A stretch of DNA of 64,000 nt from DASVFB01 sp963815965 (GTDB lineage: Bacteria; Actinomycetota; Thermoleophilia; Gaiellales; Gaiellaceae). This document shows positions 23,494 to 32,142 of the stretch, piece by piece. The notes under the pieces were generated by a model. That model was not told the origin of the DNA. It did no database searches and saw nothing but the letters and a program-made list of their open reading frames with translations. The DNA is taken from the NCBI GenBank assembly GCA_963815965.1, contig CAWFIT010000001.1, forward strand, positions 992,001 to 1,056,000, in the 5' to 3' direction. The position numbers were made by a program, and so were the translations under genes. The stretch's first letter is position 1, and every line of letters starts with the position of its first letter.

Positions 23494-24690
23494 ATGCAGC
23501 CTGGAGGGACGCCGAAGATGGTTGTCCCGCGCTGGATTCAGCTCGTCGGACTGCCGGTGGCCCTGCTCGTGGCCTGGTCCGTCGCCGGCGCGGTGCGTCA
23601 CGTGGTCTTTCTCTTCATCGTCGCCGGCCTGATCGCGCTGCTTCTGAACCCGATCGTGCGGGGGCTCGGACGGGCATGGATTCCGCGCGGATTTGCGGTG
23701 GCGATCGTCTACCTCTCCTTCGCCGCTCTCGTCGTCGCCGCGGGCGTCGCGCTCTCAACCGTTGTCGTCGACCAGACCAAATCAGCTGCGAATCGAGTCG
23801 ACGACTACTTTACGGTGGAGCACGGACAGCCTCCGATCACCGACGCGGAGCACGACGTCGACCGCCTGCAGCTATGGCTCAACGGCCATCACCTCGAGCG
23901 GATCAACGTGCGCAAGCCCGGGCTCGACTTCCTCAACAACGCGGGGTCGAAGGACGTCTCGAGCTATGCGTCCAAGGCGATCAGGTGGGCGGAGGGCGCC
24001 GCCGTCTCGTTCGTCACGCTTCTGTTCTCGACCGTGCTGATCATCGTGGTCTCGATCTACATGCTGCTCGACATGCAGCGGTTGGCGCGCGTGATCGATC
24101 GGCGGTTCCCGCCGCGGCCCGGCTCCCGCCCGCTGATGTGGCGCGTCGAGCACGCGCTCGTCGCGTACGTCAAGGGGCAGCTCCTCCTCTCCGCGATCAT
24201 CGGCACGAGCGCCGGCATCGGAATGTGGCTGCTCGGGATCACGGGGCTGGTTCCGGGAGCCGACACGTACGCGATCCTCTTCGGGCTCTTCGTCGCGTTC
24301 ACCGAGCTGATCCCGTACCTCGGCCCGTGGCTGGGAGCGCTGCCGCCGTTCTTCTACGCCCTCGCGATCGACCCGGTGTCGGCGATCTGGGTGGCGCTGC
24401 TCTTTCTGTTCATCCACCAGGTCGAGGGACACATCGTCGTCCCGAACGTGATGGGCTCGGCGCTGCGCCTCCACCCGCTGCTCGTCATCTTCGGCCTGCT
24501 CGCGGGCGGCGAGATCTACGGGCTGCCCGGCATCTTCGTGGCCCTCCCGCTGCTCGCCGTCATGCGTGCGGTCTGGGAGTTCTTCCACGACCGCATCGAG
24601 CTCGAGCCGTGGGAGGAAGGGACAACGGTGCCCGTCGACGTCGACCTCGAGGCGGAGACGGAGGTCCCCCGTGTCGTCGGGGGCGGCTAG
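23494..24690 (+). CDS. AI-2E family transporter (PerM-like)
   Basis: A 398-residue protein with about eight membrane helices and the order typical of AI-2E/PerM proteins: helices 1-3, an extracytoplasmic region (residues ~85-165), then helices with L-L-L-S-A-I-I-G, L-I-P-Y-L-G-P, L-F-I-H-Q-V-E-G-H-I-V-V-P-N-V-M-G and a last G-L-P-G-I-F-V-A-L-P. It exports or conducts an unknown small solute; the AI-2 name is historical. Start ATG 23494 is favoured by TACCAT 7 nt upstream; ATG 23518, with GGAGGG in front, is the alternative. Convergent with the next gene by a 4-nt overlap. Confidence 0.85.
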   Translation: MQPGGTPKMVVPRWIQLVGLPVALLVAWSVAGAVRHVVFLFIVAGLIALLLNPIVRGLGRAWIPRGFAVAIVYLSFAALVVAAGVALSTVVVDQTKSAANRVDDYFTVEHGQPPITDAEHDVDRLQLWLNGHHLERINVRKPGLDFLNNAGSKDVSSYASKAIRWAEGAAVSFVTLLFSTVLIIVVSIYMLLDMQRLARVIDRRFPPRPGSRPLMWRVEHALVAYVKGQLLLSAIIGTSAGIGMWLLGITGLVPGADTYAILFGLFVAFTELIPYLGPWLGALPPFFYALAIDPVSAIWVALLFLFIHQVEGHIVVPNVMGSALRLHPLLVIFGLLAGGEIYGLPGIFVALPLLAVMRAVWEFFHDRIELEPWEEGTTVPVDVDLEAETEVPRVVGGG

Positions 24691-25575
24691 CCGTAGCGCG
24701 CGTCGAGCTCGACATTGCTGGGCAGGCCCGTGAGGTCGATCGTCCCCGTGTGGGCGTCGAAGCGGCCGTAAGGCCGGCCGGCGACGAGCACCTGCGCGAG
24801 ATGGCGACCGCCCGGCAACCGCAGGCGCAGCTTCTGCGTTCGCAGCTCCGCTGACGCTGGAAGGTCGAGCGACGCATGGATCGAGCCCGCCGTCGCGGAC
24901 AGCGTGTACGAGAGCCTGCCGAAGCTCGTGGGCGCGTTGTCGACGCCGATGGTCCGCCCGGGCCGCAGCCACGACCGCGGTGTCGCGAATGCGAGCTCGA
25001 GCCCGTGGGGAGCGCCGTCCGCGTCCTCGACCTCGTGCACGAGCATGAGCCGAAGCGTCTCGAGAAACGCTGCGTTGCTGCCCGAGTTCGGCGGCAGGAA
25101 CATCTTGCGGTAGAGCTCCCCGCGAACCGGCGCGACGGTCGCGGCTTCGCCCGAGACGTACGTCCCCGGCGTCATCCCTGCCGCAAGCTGTCCGTAGAGG
25201 CTGAGGACGAGTTGCGCGGCACGGTCGTTGTCGGCGAGGAACCGCGCCATGTTCAGGCCGTAGACCTGGTCGGTGCCGGAGCGCGGGAACTCCGGATCGC
25301 GATAGAGCGTGAAGGCGCTTGCGCGGACGAGGCCGAGGATGCGCGAGCCGTGCCCGAGCATGTACCTGAGCACGTCGCGGGCCTGGGCGCCACGGGGCGG
25401 CAGGATCCCCGACGCGAGCGCGCTTCACCGACGCGACGTAGCCCGCTGGGAGCCGCTCGTGTCGGCACGGGTGCAGACGGCTCTCGTCGCGCGCGCCAGA
25501 CGCGGCCGTCCCGGCCGCACAGGCGAGGAGCGCGACGACGGTGAGCCGCAGCACGACGAAGCCGACCGTCCGCAC
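24687..25575 (-). CDS. Secreted protein of unknown family (frameshifted)
   Basis: ATG 25575 begins a signal peptide (VLRLTVVALLACAAGTAASG), and the frame runs to Y-V-A-S-V-K-R-A. Near 25409-25420 one extra base shifts the frame; the protein then reads S-G-I-L-P-P-R-G-A-Q-A-R-D-V-L-R-Y-M-L to TAG 24687, giving about 296 residues. A helical middle (Y-G-L-N-M-A-R-F-L, Q-L-V-L-S-L-Y-G-Q-L) and a C-terminal beta-sandwich-like part (L-R-L-R-L-P-G-G-R-H-L) recall the end of a polysaccharide-active (alpha/alpha)6 enzyme, but I cannot assign a family, and a 5' portion may be missing. Confidence 0.5.
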
Positions 25576-25596
25576 GATCTGACCCTAAAGCGCGCG

Positions 25597-25602
25597 TAAG
25601 CT
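25597..25602 (+). promoter_or_regulatory. Candidate -10 box of hemB
   Basis: TAAGCT, 6 nt before ATG 25609, lies in the intergenic gap between the divergent secreted-protein gene and hemB. No SD is present between box and ATG. Confidence 0.4.
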
Positions 25603-25608
25603 TCTCGG

Positions 25609-26571
25609 ATGAGCGCCTTTCCGGTCACGCGGCTCCGCCGATTGAGGCGCACAGCTCCGCTGCGCGAGCTCGTGCGCGAGACGCGGCTCGATCTCGATCA
25701 GTTCGTCATGCCGCTGTTTGTCGGCTTCGACACGGCGCGGAACGAGTTGTTGCCGCCCCTCGGCCGCTTCCGCGTCGATGACGTCGCGCGCGAGGTGGAA
25801 GAGCTCGTGCGCCTCGGTGTGAAGGCGGTCATTCTCTTCGGCATCCCCGACGAGAAGGACGACGAAGGCTCCGGCGCGTGGGCGGAGGACGGTGTCGTGC
25901 AGCGTGCGCTGCGCGAGGTGCGTGGCCGCTTTCCGGAGCTGCTGCTGCTGACCGACGTCTGCCTGTGCGAGTACACCGCGCACGGCCACTGCGGGATCCT
26001 GCGCACGGATTTGAACAGTGGCGTCGAGGTCGACAACGATGCGACGCTGGAGGTGCTAGCGCGCACTGCAGTGTCGCACGTAGACGCCGGAGCGGACGTC
26101 GTGTGCCCGAGCGACATGATGGACGGCCGCGTCGCCGCGATCCGCGCGGAGCTTCCGGAGACGCCGATCATCGCGTACTCGGCGAAGTACGCGTCCGCGT
26201 TCTACGGCCCGTTCCGCGAGGCTGCCGAATCGGCGCCCGCGTTCGGAGACCGGCGCGGCTACCAGATGGATCCCGGCAACGCGCGCGAGGCGCTGCGCGA
26301 GTGCGAGCTCGATCTCGCCGAGGGCGCGGATGTGCTGATGGTGAAGCCGGCGCTGCCCTGTCTCGACGTCATCCGTGCCGCTCGCGACCGCTTCGACGCG
26401 CCGCTCGCCGCGTACAACGTCAGCGGCGAGTACGCGATGATCAAAGACGCTGCGCGCGCGGGTCACCTCGACGAACGCGCGGCGGCGGTCGAAAGTCTGA
26501 CCGCGATCAAACGCGCGGGCGCGGACCTCGTTGTGTCGTACTGGACGAAGGAGCTCGCGGGCTGGCTGTAG
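25609..26571 (+). CDS. hemB: Delta-aminolevulinic acid dehydratase (porphobilinogen synthase)
   Basis: A 320-residue HemB from ATG 25609. It condenses two 5-aminolevulinate molecules to porphobilinogen. The active-site metal loop D-V-C-L-C-E-Y-T-A-H-G-H-C-G holds the cysteine ligands of the zinc-dependent type. Schiff-base lysines are in Y-S-A-K-Y-A-S-A-F-Y-G and M-V-K-P-A-L-P, with D-P-G-N-A-R-E-A between. The length is normal. hemL follows after a structured 144-nt gap; HemL makes the 5-aminolevulinate that HemB uses. Confidence 0.95.
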   Translation: MSAFPVTRLRRLRRTAPLRELVRETRLDLDQFVMPLFVGFDTARNELLPPLGRFRVDDVAREVEELVRLGVKAVILFGIPDEKDDEGSGAWAEDGVVQRALREVRGRFPELLLLTDVCLCEYTAHGHCGILRTDLNSGVEVDNDATLEVLARTAVSHVDAGADVVCPSDMMDGRVAAIRAELPETPIIAYSAKYASAFYGPFREAAESAPAFGDRRGYQMDPGNAREALRECELDLAEGADVLMVKPALPCLDVIRAARDRFDAPLAAYNVSGEYAMIKDAARAGHLDERAAAVESLTAIKRAGADLVVSYWTKELAGWL

Positions 26572-26735
26572 TACCCACTCAGGTGGCGCTGCTCCGACTC
26601 CGGCGCGCGAAAAGCAAGCCAGGCAAGGACGCAGGGAGCGCGCGTACCCACGGGGTACGGGCGCGACTGAGGACGCGGCATGGCGCCGCTTTGCAGCCGC
26701 CGGAGGTGATGGCGAGTGCCGCCTGAGGGGGTACT
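26570..26735 (+). ncRNA. Structured RNA element between hemB and hemL that pairs the hemL SD and start
   Basis: The outer arms 26570-26590 and 26715-26735 (AGTACCCACTCAGGTGGCGC against its near-complement) pair with only G-U wobbles and one mismatch. CTCCGG (26598-26603) pairs with CCGGAG (26700-26705), which is part of GGAGGTGAT (26702-26710), a perfect SD five nt before hemL GTG 26716; the GTG is in the outer stem. An inner hairpin pairs GCGTACCC with GGGTACGG around ACG (26643-26660 region). A symmetric internal loop has AGGACGC on both sides. It could be a cis-regulator or a small inverted-repeat mobile element that landed here. Confidence 0.55.
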
Positions 26736-27984
26736 CAAGACTCGCTCGGAGCTCTGGCGGCGCGCGCAGGAGCTCATCCCAGGCGGCGTCAACTCGCCGG
26801 TGCGCGCGATGCGCGCGGTCGGGCTCGACGAGCCGCTGTTCGTGCGACGCGCGTCGGGCGCGCGCCTCGAAACGACCGACGGCCGGAGCTACCTCGACTG
26901 GGTGATGTCGTGGGGCCCGCTGCTCTTCGGGCATGCGGATCCCGACACGGTCGACGCCGTCGTTGCAGCCGCACGCGAGGGGACGTCGTTCGGCGCGGCG
27001 ACCGAGCGGGAGGTCGAGCTCGCTGCGGAGATCGTCGACGCGGTGCCTTCCGTCGAGCGCGTCCGCCTCGTCTCATCCGGAACAGAAGCGTCCATGAGCG
27101 CGATCCGTCTCGCGCGCGGCTTCACGCGACGCGATCGCGTGCTCAAGTTTGCGGGCGGCTACCACGGCCACGTCGACGCGCTACTCGCGGAAGCGGGGTC
27201 CGGCCTCGCGACGCTCGGGATTCCAACGTCGCTCGGCGTTCCCGGGTCGGTGACGGCGCACACGATCGTCGCGCCGTACAACGACCCCGAGGCAGTCGCC
27301 GGCGCCGTCGCGCAGTACGGCGAGGGGCTCGCGTGCATCATCGTCGAGCCGGTGGCCGGGAACATGGGCGTCGTCCCGCCCGCGCCCGGGTTCCTGCAGG
27401 TTTTGCGGCAGCTCTGCGACGCGTCGGGGGCGTTGCTCGTCTTCGACGAGGTGATCACGGGCTTCCGTGTCTCGCGCGGCGGCGCCCAGGCGCTGTACGG
27501 CGTGACGCCCGACCTCACCATCCTCGGCAAGATCCTCGGCGGTGGTCTCCCGCTCGCGGCATTCGGCGGCCGCGCGGATGTGATGGCGGAGCTTGCGCCG
27601 TCCGGTCCCGTCTACCAGGCCGGGACACTGAGCGGCAATCCCCTCGCAACGGCCGCGGGCGTCTCGGTCCTGCGTCGCTTGCGCGATCCAGACGTGTACG
27701 AGCGGCTCGAGGCGCGCGCCGCGCGGCTCGAGTCCGGCCTCGCGCAGTTCGGCACGGTGCAGCGCGTGGGGTCGATGCTGACGCTGTTCGACCGGCCGGT
27801 GCGCGACTACGACGAAGCGCGAGCGTGCGACACGGAGCGCTACGCCGCGCTCTTCCGGCATCTCCTCGAGCGGGGGGTCTATCTCGCACCGTCGCAGTTC
27901 GAGGCGATGTTCGTCTCCGTGGCGCACACCGACGAGGACGTCGACGCAACGGTGGAGGCCGTCGGTGACTTCGTCCGCGACTGA
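26716..27984 (+). CDS. hemL: Glutamate-1-semialdehyde 2,1-aminomutase
   Basis: A 422-residue class III PLP aminotransferase from GTG 26716. It turns glutamate-1-semialdehyde into 5-aminolevulinate in the C5 heme pathway. Signatures: P-G-G-V-N-S-P-V-R-A near the start, S-S-G-T-E-A-S-M-S-A-I-R-L-A-R, Y-H-G-H-V-D, V-F-D-E-V-I-T-G-F-R and the PLP Lys in L-G-K-I-L-G-G-G-L-P (about residue 271). It has the strongest SD in the window (GGAGGTGAT), but that SD and the start codon lie in the inverted-repeat element, suggesting translation control. Confidence 0.95.
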   Translation: MPPEGVLKTRSELWRRAQELIPGGVNSPVRAMRAVGLDEPLFVRRASGARLETTDGRSYLDWVMSWGPLLFGHADPDTVDAVVAAAREGTSFGAATEREVELAAEIVDAVPSVERVRLVSSGTEASMSAIRLARGFTRRDRVLKFAGGYHGHVDALLAEAGSGLATLGIPTSLGVPGSVTAHTIVAPYNDPEAVAGAVAQYGEGLACIIVEPVAGNMGVVPPAPGFLQVLRQLCDASGALLVFDEVITGFRVSRGGAQALYGVTPDLTILGKILGGGLPLAAFGGRADVMAELAPSGPVYQAGTLSGNPLATAAGVSVLRRLRDPDVYERLEARAARLESGLAQFGTVQRVGSMLTLFDRPVRDYDEARACDTERYAALFRHLLERGVYLAPSQFEAMFVSVAHTDEDVDATVEAVGDFVRD

Positions 27985-27985
27985 A

Positions 27986-28426
27986 ATGTGGACTTCGATC
28001 GCCGACGAGGCGGCGCGCGAGAGCCCGCTCTGGGCTGCTGCGGCGCGTAGCGCTCCCGAGCACGAGCCCGTCTTCTCGCCCCTCTGCGACGAGGCGTTCG
28101 CGACCGGCGTCGAGACGATCTACGAGGGCTACCTCTGTCACTACGGTCGGCCGCGTCTCTTCGCGCCCGCCGACGACGAGCTCGCGCTGCTGCTCGGCGA
28201 CTACCTCTACGCACACGGGCTCGTTCGCATCGCCGCGACCGGGAGCGTCGCGGCGGTCTCCGAGCTCGCCGAGCTGATCTCCGTGTGCTCGCGACTTCGT
28301 GCGGAGGGCGAGAACGGTGACGGGGAAGCGTGGCTCGCGGCCGCCGCTTCGCTCGGGCCACGACCTCCGGACGACGCCGCAGCCGAGCGCGCGCTCGCCG
28401 CGCACCGGGCGCGCGTGGCGCGCTAG
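27986..28426 (+). CDS. Hypothetical helical protein
   Basis: A 146-residue soluble, Ala/Glu-rich helical protein from ATG 27986 (M-W-T-S-I-A-D-E-A-A-R); GTG 27965, inside hemL, is an alternative start. A middle stretch, L-L-G-D-Y-L-Y-A-H-G-L-V-R-I-A followed by L-A-E-L-I-S-V-C-S-R-L, is reminiscent of helices in polyprenyl synthases, but the D-D-x-x-D motifs are absent. I do not assign a function. It follows hemL immediately and precedes a small membrane protein. Confidence 0.6.
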   Translation: MWTSIADEAARESPLWAAAARSAPEHEPVFSPLCDEAFATGVETIYEGYLCHYGRPRLFAPADDELALLLGDYLYAHGLVRIAATGSVAAVSELAELISVCSRLRAEGENGDGEAWLAAAASLGPRPPDDAAAERALAAHRARVAR

Positions 28427-28435
28427 AGTCGGCCG

Positions 28436-28603
28436 GTGCTCGCGCTCGCGCTGCTGTTCGTGGAGGATGCCGCGACCGAAGGCAAGAAGGTCGTCACGGC
28501 GATGCTCATCGTCGGCCTCACATTCATCGCCGTGATCGCGCTCGGCGAGACGATCGAGGCGTGGAACCACCGCCGGCGGGCACGGCGCCCGCGCCGCTAC
28601 TGA
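28436..28603 (+). CDS. Small single-span membrane protein
   Basis: A 55-residue frame from GTG 28436 to TGA 28603: a short N-terminus with F-V-E-D-A-A-T-E-G-K-K, one hydrophobic helix (V-V-T-A-M-L-I-V-G-L-T-F-I-A-V-I-A-L) and a very basic tail (R-R-R-A-R-R-P-R-R-Y), which predicts the C-terminus inside. TAGAGT lies 6 nt upstream and overlaps the previous stop. No family recognised. Confidence 0.5.
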   Translation: MLALALLFVEDAATEGKKVVTAMLIVGLTFIAVIALGETIEAWNHRRRARRPRRY

Positions 28604-28604
28604 G

Positions 28605-29636
28605 CTAGGTCGGGAACGGCGAGGCTGCGGCCTCGATCGCGGCGCGCATGACGTCGGGCCGAGCGTTCGGCCCCGTGAAGTTGAACTGACCGAAGCCTGC
28701 CACCGTCACGAGCGAGGCCCGCGCGCGCACGAAGCGCTCGCGCCAGTCGTTCACCCGGCTGACCGGCCAGCCGTGGACGTTGCCGCCGAGCCCGGAGCTC
28801 GGGAGGAGGAAACCAGGCGTCATGCCGACGACGTACTTGTGCCCGATTCGCCGCCGGGTCGGGCCCGCGGAGAGCATGCGCCGCTGTCCGAGCGACGAGC
28901 GCTCGGCGGCGCTGCCCGGGTCGCCTGAGAACTCGACGTACTCCTCCCCGACGTACAACCGTGCCGCCTTGTCGATGGCGGTCCAGAGCACCGCCATGGG
29001 AGAGCCCGTCGGCGCCGGCAGCTGGGGCAGCGTCGGGAGCGTCTTCTCGGCCGCCCAGACCATGCCGGTCTGGGGCCGGTCACCGAGCCGGGTGCGCCCG
29101 AGGTGGAGCCCCTGCAGGATCCCGGCGACGTAGAGACGGTATGGGACGGTGAGGTCGCCCAGGACCGTCTCGGACACCACCTCGTCGAACTGCCAGGTCG
29201 TCGCGACCGGTCCGCCGCCGGCGCCGCGGTGCCGCAGCGTGTCGCGGAAGCGAAGACCGAGCTCCCGGCCCCAGTTCAGGTAGTCGCCGCGCGGAAGCGG
29301 CTTGTCCGGATTGCGGAGCGGGATCGGACCGTCGTAGCGCGGGTCGAGCTTCGCGAGATCGTCCGGGGGCAGGTTGCGCCCGGCGTACGGTCCTCTGCTC
29401 CCTTTGGGCGTGATGCTGAACATCGGCGCGTAGACGCCGGACGGCAGCCCGTTGATCGCATCCGCCGTGACCTGGTTGGGGCCGTAGGAGCCGGCGTAGA
29501 TCACGGTGCCGTCGGGAACGTTCGCATGCTCGATCGCGCGCACGAACGTGTGCAGGCCTGCGAAGTCCGGTCGCTCGCCGATGTCGAAGAGCGCGAGGAC
29601 GAGAGCCGGATCGGACGGACTGGCGGCGGCCTGCAA
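28605..29636 (-). CDS. Protein of unknown function, 343 residues
   Basis: The frame from TTG 29636 to 28605 has good coding character with no frameshift. It starts abruptly in a beta-strand-like segment (P-A-L-V-L-A-L-F-D-I-G) and contains several glycine/proline-rich loops (Y-A-G-S-Y-G-P-N-Q-V-T, S-S-G-L-G-G-N-V-H-G-W-P-V, G-F-G-Q-F-N-F-T-G-P). There is no signal peptide or membrane helix, so an exported precursor part may be missing or the true start may differ. I do not recognise the family. It is divergent from the ubiD-like gene, 62 nt away. Confidence 0.55.
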   Translation of the reverse strand: MQAAASPSDPALVLALFDIGERPDFAGLHTFVRAIEHANVPDGTVIYAGSYGPNQVTADAINGLPSGVYAPMFSITPKGSRGPYAGRNLPPDDLAKLDPRYDGPIPLRNPDKPLPRGDYLNWGRELGLRFRDTLRHRGAGGGPVATTWQFDEVVSETVLGDLTVPYRLYVAGILQGLHLGRTRLGDRPQTGMVWAAEKTLPTLPQLPAPTGSPMAVLWTAIDKAARLYVGEEYVEFSGDPGSAAERSSLGQRRMLSAGPTRRRIGHKYVVGMTPGFLLPSSGLGGNVHGWPVSRVNDWRERFVRARASLVTVAGFGQFNFTGPNARPDVMRAAIEAAASPFPT

Positions 29637-29685
29637 CCGGCGTCAGGCTAACGCCTTCCGCGCGGGAGCGGGAGCGTGCGATGCG

Positions 29686-29691
29686 TAGGAT
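29686..29691 (+). promoter_or_regulatory. Candidate -10 box of the UbiD/bc-complex/menaquinone operon
   Basis: TAGGAT lies 7 nt before ATG 29699 with no SD in between. It supports a leaderless start at 29699 rather than at ATG 29681 or 29690, which would precede or overlap the box. Confidence 0.45.
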
Positions 29692-29698
29692 GAACGCG

Positions 29699-31201
29699 AT
29701 GGCCCCGCCCGGCGATCTGCGCGCGTGGATCGCGCTGCTCGAGCGCGAGGGCGAGCTCGTTCGCATCTCCTCCGAGGTCGACGCAGACCTCGAGATCACG
29801 GAGATCAACGATCGCGTCGTCAAGGCGGGCGGGCCGGCGTTGTTGTTCGAGAACGTCAAAGGCTCGTCGCATCCGCTTCTGATCAACCAGTTCGGCACCG
29901 AGCGGAGGATGTGCCTCGCGTTTGGCGCGGCGTCGCTGGACGAGGTCGCGCGGCGCCTCGGCGACGTGCTCGAGATGCAGCCGCCCGAAGGGCTCGTGGC
30001 GAAGGTGAAGGGCTTGCAGAAGCTGAAGTCGATCGCCGACTCGCGACCCAAAACCGTGCGCGGTGGGCCGGCGCAGGAGGTCGTCCTCACGGGTGACGAC
30101 GTCGATCTCGACCTGCTGCCGATCCAACGGTGCTGGCCCGGCGACCCTGCGCCGTTCATCACGCTCCCCGCCGTCATCACGCACGACCCGCGCGACGGCA
30201 CGCGAAACGTCGGCATGTACCGGATGCAGAAGATCGACCGGCGGACGACGCTGATGCACTGGCAGATCCACAAGGACGGCCGCGCCGACTACCTCTTCGC
30301 CAACGGGCGACTCGAGGTCGCCGTGGCGCTCGGCCTCGATCCCGTGAGCGCCTACTCCGCGTCGGCGCCGCTGCCGAAGCACATCGACGAGTTCATGCTC
30401 GCCGGCTTTCTCAAGGGCTCGGCGGTCGAGCTCACTCCCGCGAAGACGATCTCCGTCGACGTTCCCGCCAACGCCGAGGTCGTGCTCGAGGGCTACGTCG
30501 AGACCGGTGACCTCGCGCCGGAGGGGCCGTTCGGAGACCACACCGGCTACTACACGGGCGTCGAGCCGTTTCCGGTCTTTCACGTCACGGCGCTGACGAT
30601 GCGCAGGGACGCGATCTACCCCTCGATCGTCGTCGGGAAGCCGCCGCAGGAGGACGCTTGGCTCGGTAAGGCGACCGAGCGGATCTTCCTCCCGGCGATC
30701 CGGATGAGCGTCCCGGAGCTCGTCGACTACGACCTTCCCGTCTCGGGCGCGTTCCACAACTGCTGCATCGTCTCGATCCGCAAGCAGTTCCCGGGCCACG
30801 CGCAGAAGGTGATGCACGCGATCTGGGGCCTCGGGCTGCTCTCATTGACGAAGTCGGTCGTCGTCGTGGACGAAGGAGTCGACGTGCACGACTACGAGGA
30901 GGTGTTCTTCCGCGTCTGTGCCAACGTCGATCCGAAGCGCGACGTGCTGCTCACCGAGGGGCCGCTCGATCACCTCGACCACGCGCCGACGCTGCAGTTC
31001 TACGGCGGCAAGCTCGGGATCGACGCGACGCACAAAGGAGCGGCCGAGGGGACGCGGGAGTGGCCGCCCGAAATCGAGATGAGCCCGGAGATCCGCGACC
31101 TCGTGACGCGGCGCTGGGAGGAATACGGCATCGGGCTCGCTCCCGCTGCACGCGACGGGCAAATGCGTCAGAGTTTGGCGGCGCCTCTGCTGCGCCGTTG
31201 A
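29699..31201 (+). CDS. UbiD-family prenylated-FMN decarboxylase (MqnL-like)
   Basis: A 500-residue UbiD protein from ATG 29699. Features: D-L-R-A-W-I-A-L-L-E at the N-terminus, L-L-I-N-Q-F-G, the substrate/FMN region N-V-G-M-Y-R-M-Q, P-L-P-K-H-I-D-E-F, E-G-P-F-G-D-H-T-G-Y-Y, and P-P-Q-E-D-A-W-L-G-K-A-T-E. UbiD enzymes use prenylated FMN made by UbiX, encoded in the same operon at 33734. With mqnA, menG and a polyprenyl synthase alongside, I infer that it removes the naphthoate carboxyl group in futalosine-route menaquinone synthesis (MqnL role). It ends at the start of the Rieske gene. Confidence 0.88.
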   Translation: MAPPGDLRAWIALLEREGELVRISSEVDADLEITEINDRVVKAGGPALLFENVKGSSHPLLINQFGTERRMCLAFGAASLDEVARRLGDVLEMQPPEGLVAKVKGLQKLKSIADSRPKTVRGGPAQEVVLTGDDVDLDLLPIQRCWPGDPAPFITLPAVITHDPRDGTRNVGMYRMQKIDRRTTLMHWQIHKDGRADYLFANGRLEVAVALGLDPVSAYSASAPLPKHIDEFMLAGFLKGSAVELTPAKTISVDVPANAEVVLEGYVETGDLAPEGPFGDHTGYYTGVEPFPVFHVTALTMRRDAIYPSIVVGKPPQEDAWLGKATERIFLPAIRMSVPELVDYDLPVSGAFHNCCIVSIRKQFPGHAQKVMHAIWGLGLLSLTKSVVVVDEGVDVHDYEEVFFRVCANVDPKRDVLLTEGPLDHLDHAPTLQFYGGKLGIDATHKGAAEGTREWPPEIEMSPEIRDLVTRRWEEYGIGLAPAARDGQMRQSLAAPLLRR

Positions 31202-31203
31202 CC

Positions 31204-32142
31204 GTGGAACCGAATCGCGACCAACAGCATCCCCCAGGTCCGAGCCTCTGGCCGATCGGCTTTGCGATCGGTGCGGCGTGCTTGCTCCTCGGCCTGGTCC
31301 TCAGCTGGTACGTCGCCGCGGTCGGCGCCGGGATCGCCGTTATCTGCGCGGCGTTCTGGATCCGGGACTCGACCCGCGGCTACTCGACGCCGGCCGAGGT
31401 CGAGCCGGAGACGCGGCCCGCCCGAACCGCAGCCGTCGCGACGGAACCGGTGCCGAGCCCCGTGGCGGTCGACGGGCATCCCGAGCGTTACTCGCGATCG
31501 GTGTTCCTCGAGGGCACGACGCTCGGCCTGGGCGCCGTGATCGGCGGTCTCGTCGCCGTGCCCGCCCTTGGGTTCATGGTTGCGCCGGCGTTCGTCAACC
31601 AGAGCCCGCCCAGCGTCGACCTCGGCCCGTTCAAGGACTTCCCCGAAGGGAAGTACGTGATCGCGACGTTCCTGCGCGACCCAAAGCAGGGTGAGGTGTC
31701 GCGGCGGACGGCATACATCCGCAACAACGGCGTCTCGGGCGGCGTGCCGAGTTTCACGATCATCTCGAACCGTTGCGCGCATCTCGGCTGCCCCGTCCAG
31801 CCGAGCGGGCCTGTGTTCGACAAGCAGAAGAAGGTCATCGATCCGAAAGACGCCCCGCCCGTCACGATCATCCCGACTCAGCCCGCCGGCTTCGGCTGTC
31901 CTTGCCACGGTGGTCAGTACGACACCGAGGGAAACCGCACCGCCGGACCGCCCGTGCGCGCGCTCGACCGCTACGAGTTCGAGATCCGTAACGGCAATCT
32001 CGTGCTGCTCGGGACTTACAGCGTCTCGCAAGTCGAAGGAACCGGCGCCGCCGCGAAGATCACGAGCTACCCGCTTTCCGGCCCAGGCCAGCACGTCGAC
32101 GGGATCGAGAGCTGGCTCTATCCGTGGCAGCCGCCCAGCTGA
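31204..32142 (+). CDS. qcrA: Rieske iron-sulfur protein of the menaquinol-cytochrome c reductase
   Basis: A 312-residue protein; GTG 31204 chosen, TTG 31198 possible. Two N-terminal membrane helices and a third near residue 110 (L-G-L-G-A-V-I-G-G-L-V-A-V-P-A-L-G-F) are followed by the Rieske domain. The 2Fe-2S ligands are in C-A-H-L-G-C (~190) and C-P-C-H-G-G (~231). The multi-helix N-terminus is typical of actinobacterial QcrA. A ~45-residue insertion lies between the two cluster motifs. It overlaps the cytochrome b start by 1 nt. Confidence 0.92.
   Translation: MEPNRDQQHPPGPSLWPIGFAIGAACLLLGLVLSWYVAAVGAGIAVICAAFWIRDSTRGYSTPAEVEPETRPARTAAVATEPVPSPVAVDGHPERYSRSVFLEGTTLGLGAVIGGLVAVPALGFMVAPAFVNQSPPSVDLGPFKDFPEGKYVIATFLRDPKQGEVSRRTAYIRNNGVSGGVPSFTIISNRCAHLGCPVQPSGPVFDKQKKVIDPKDAPPVTIIPTQPAGFGCPCHGGQYDTEGNRTAGPPVRALDRYEFEIRNGNLVLLGTYSVSQVEGTGAAAKITSYPLSGPGQHVDGIESWLYPWQPPS

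Noticed and set aside
26572..26905. Small frames across the hemB-hemL gap
   Set aside because: They lack starts and family similarity; the DNA is better explained as an inverted-repeat structure.
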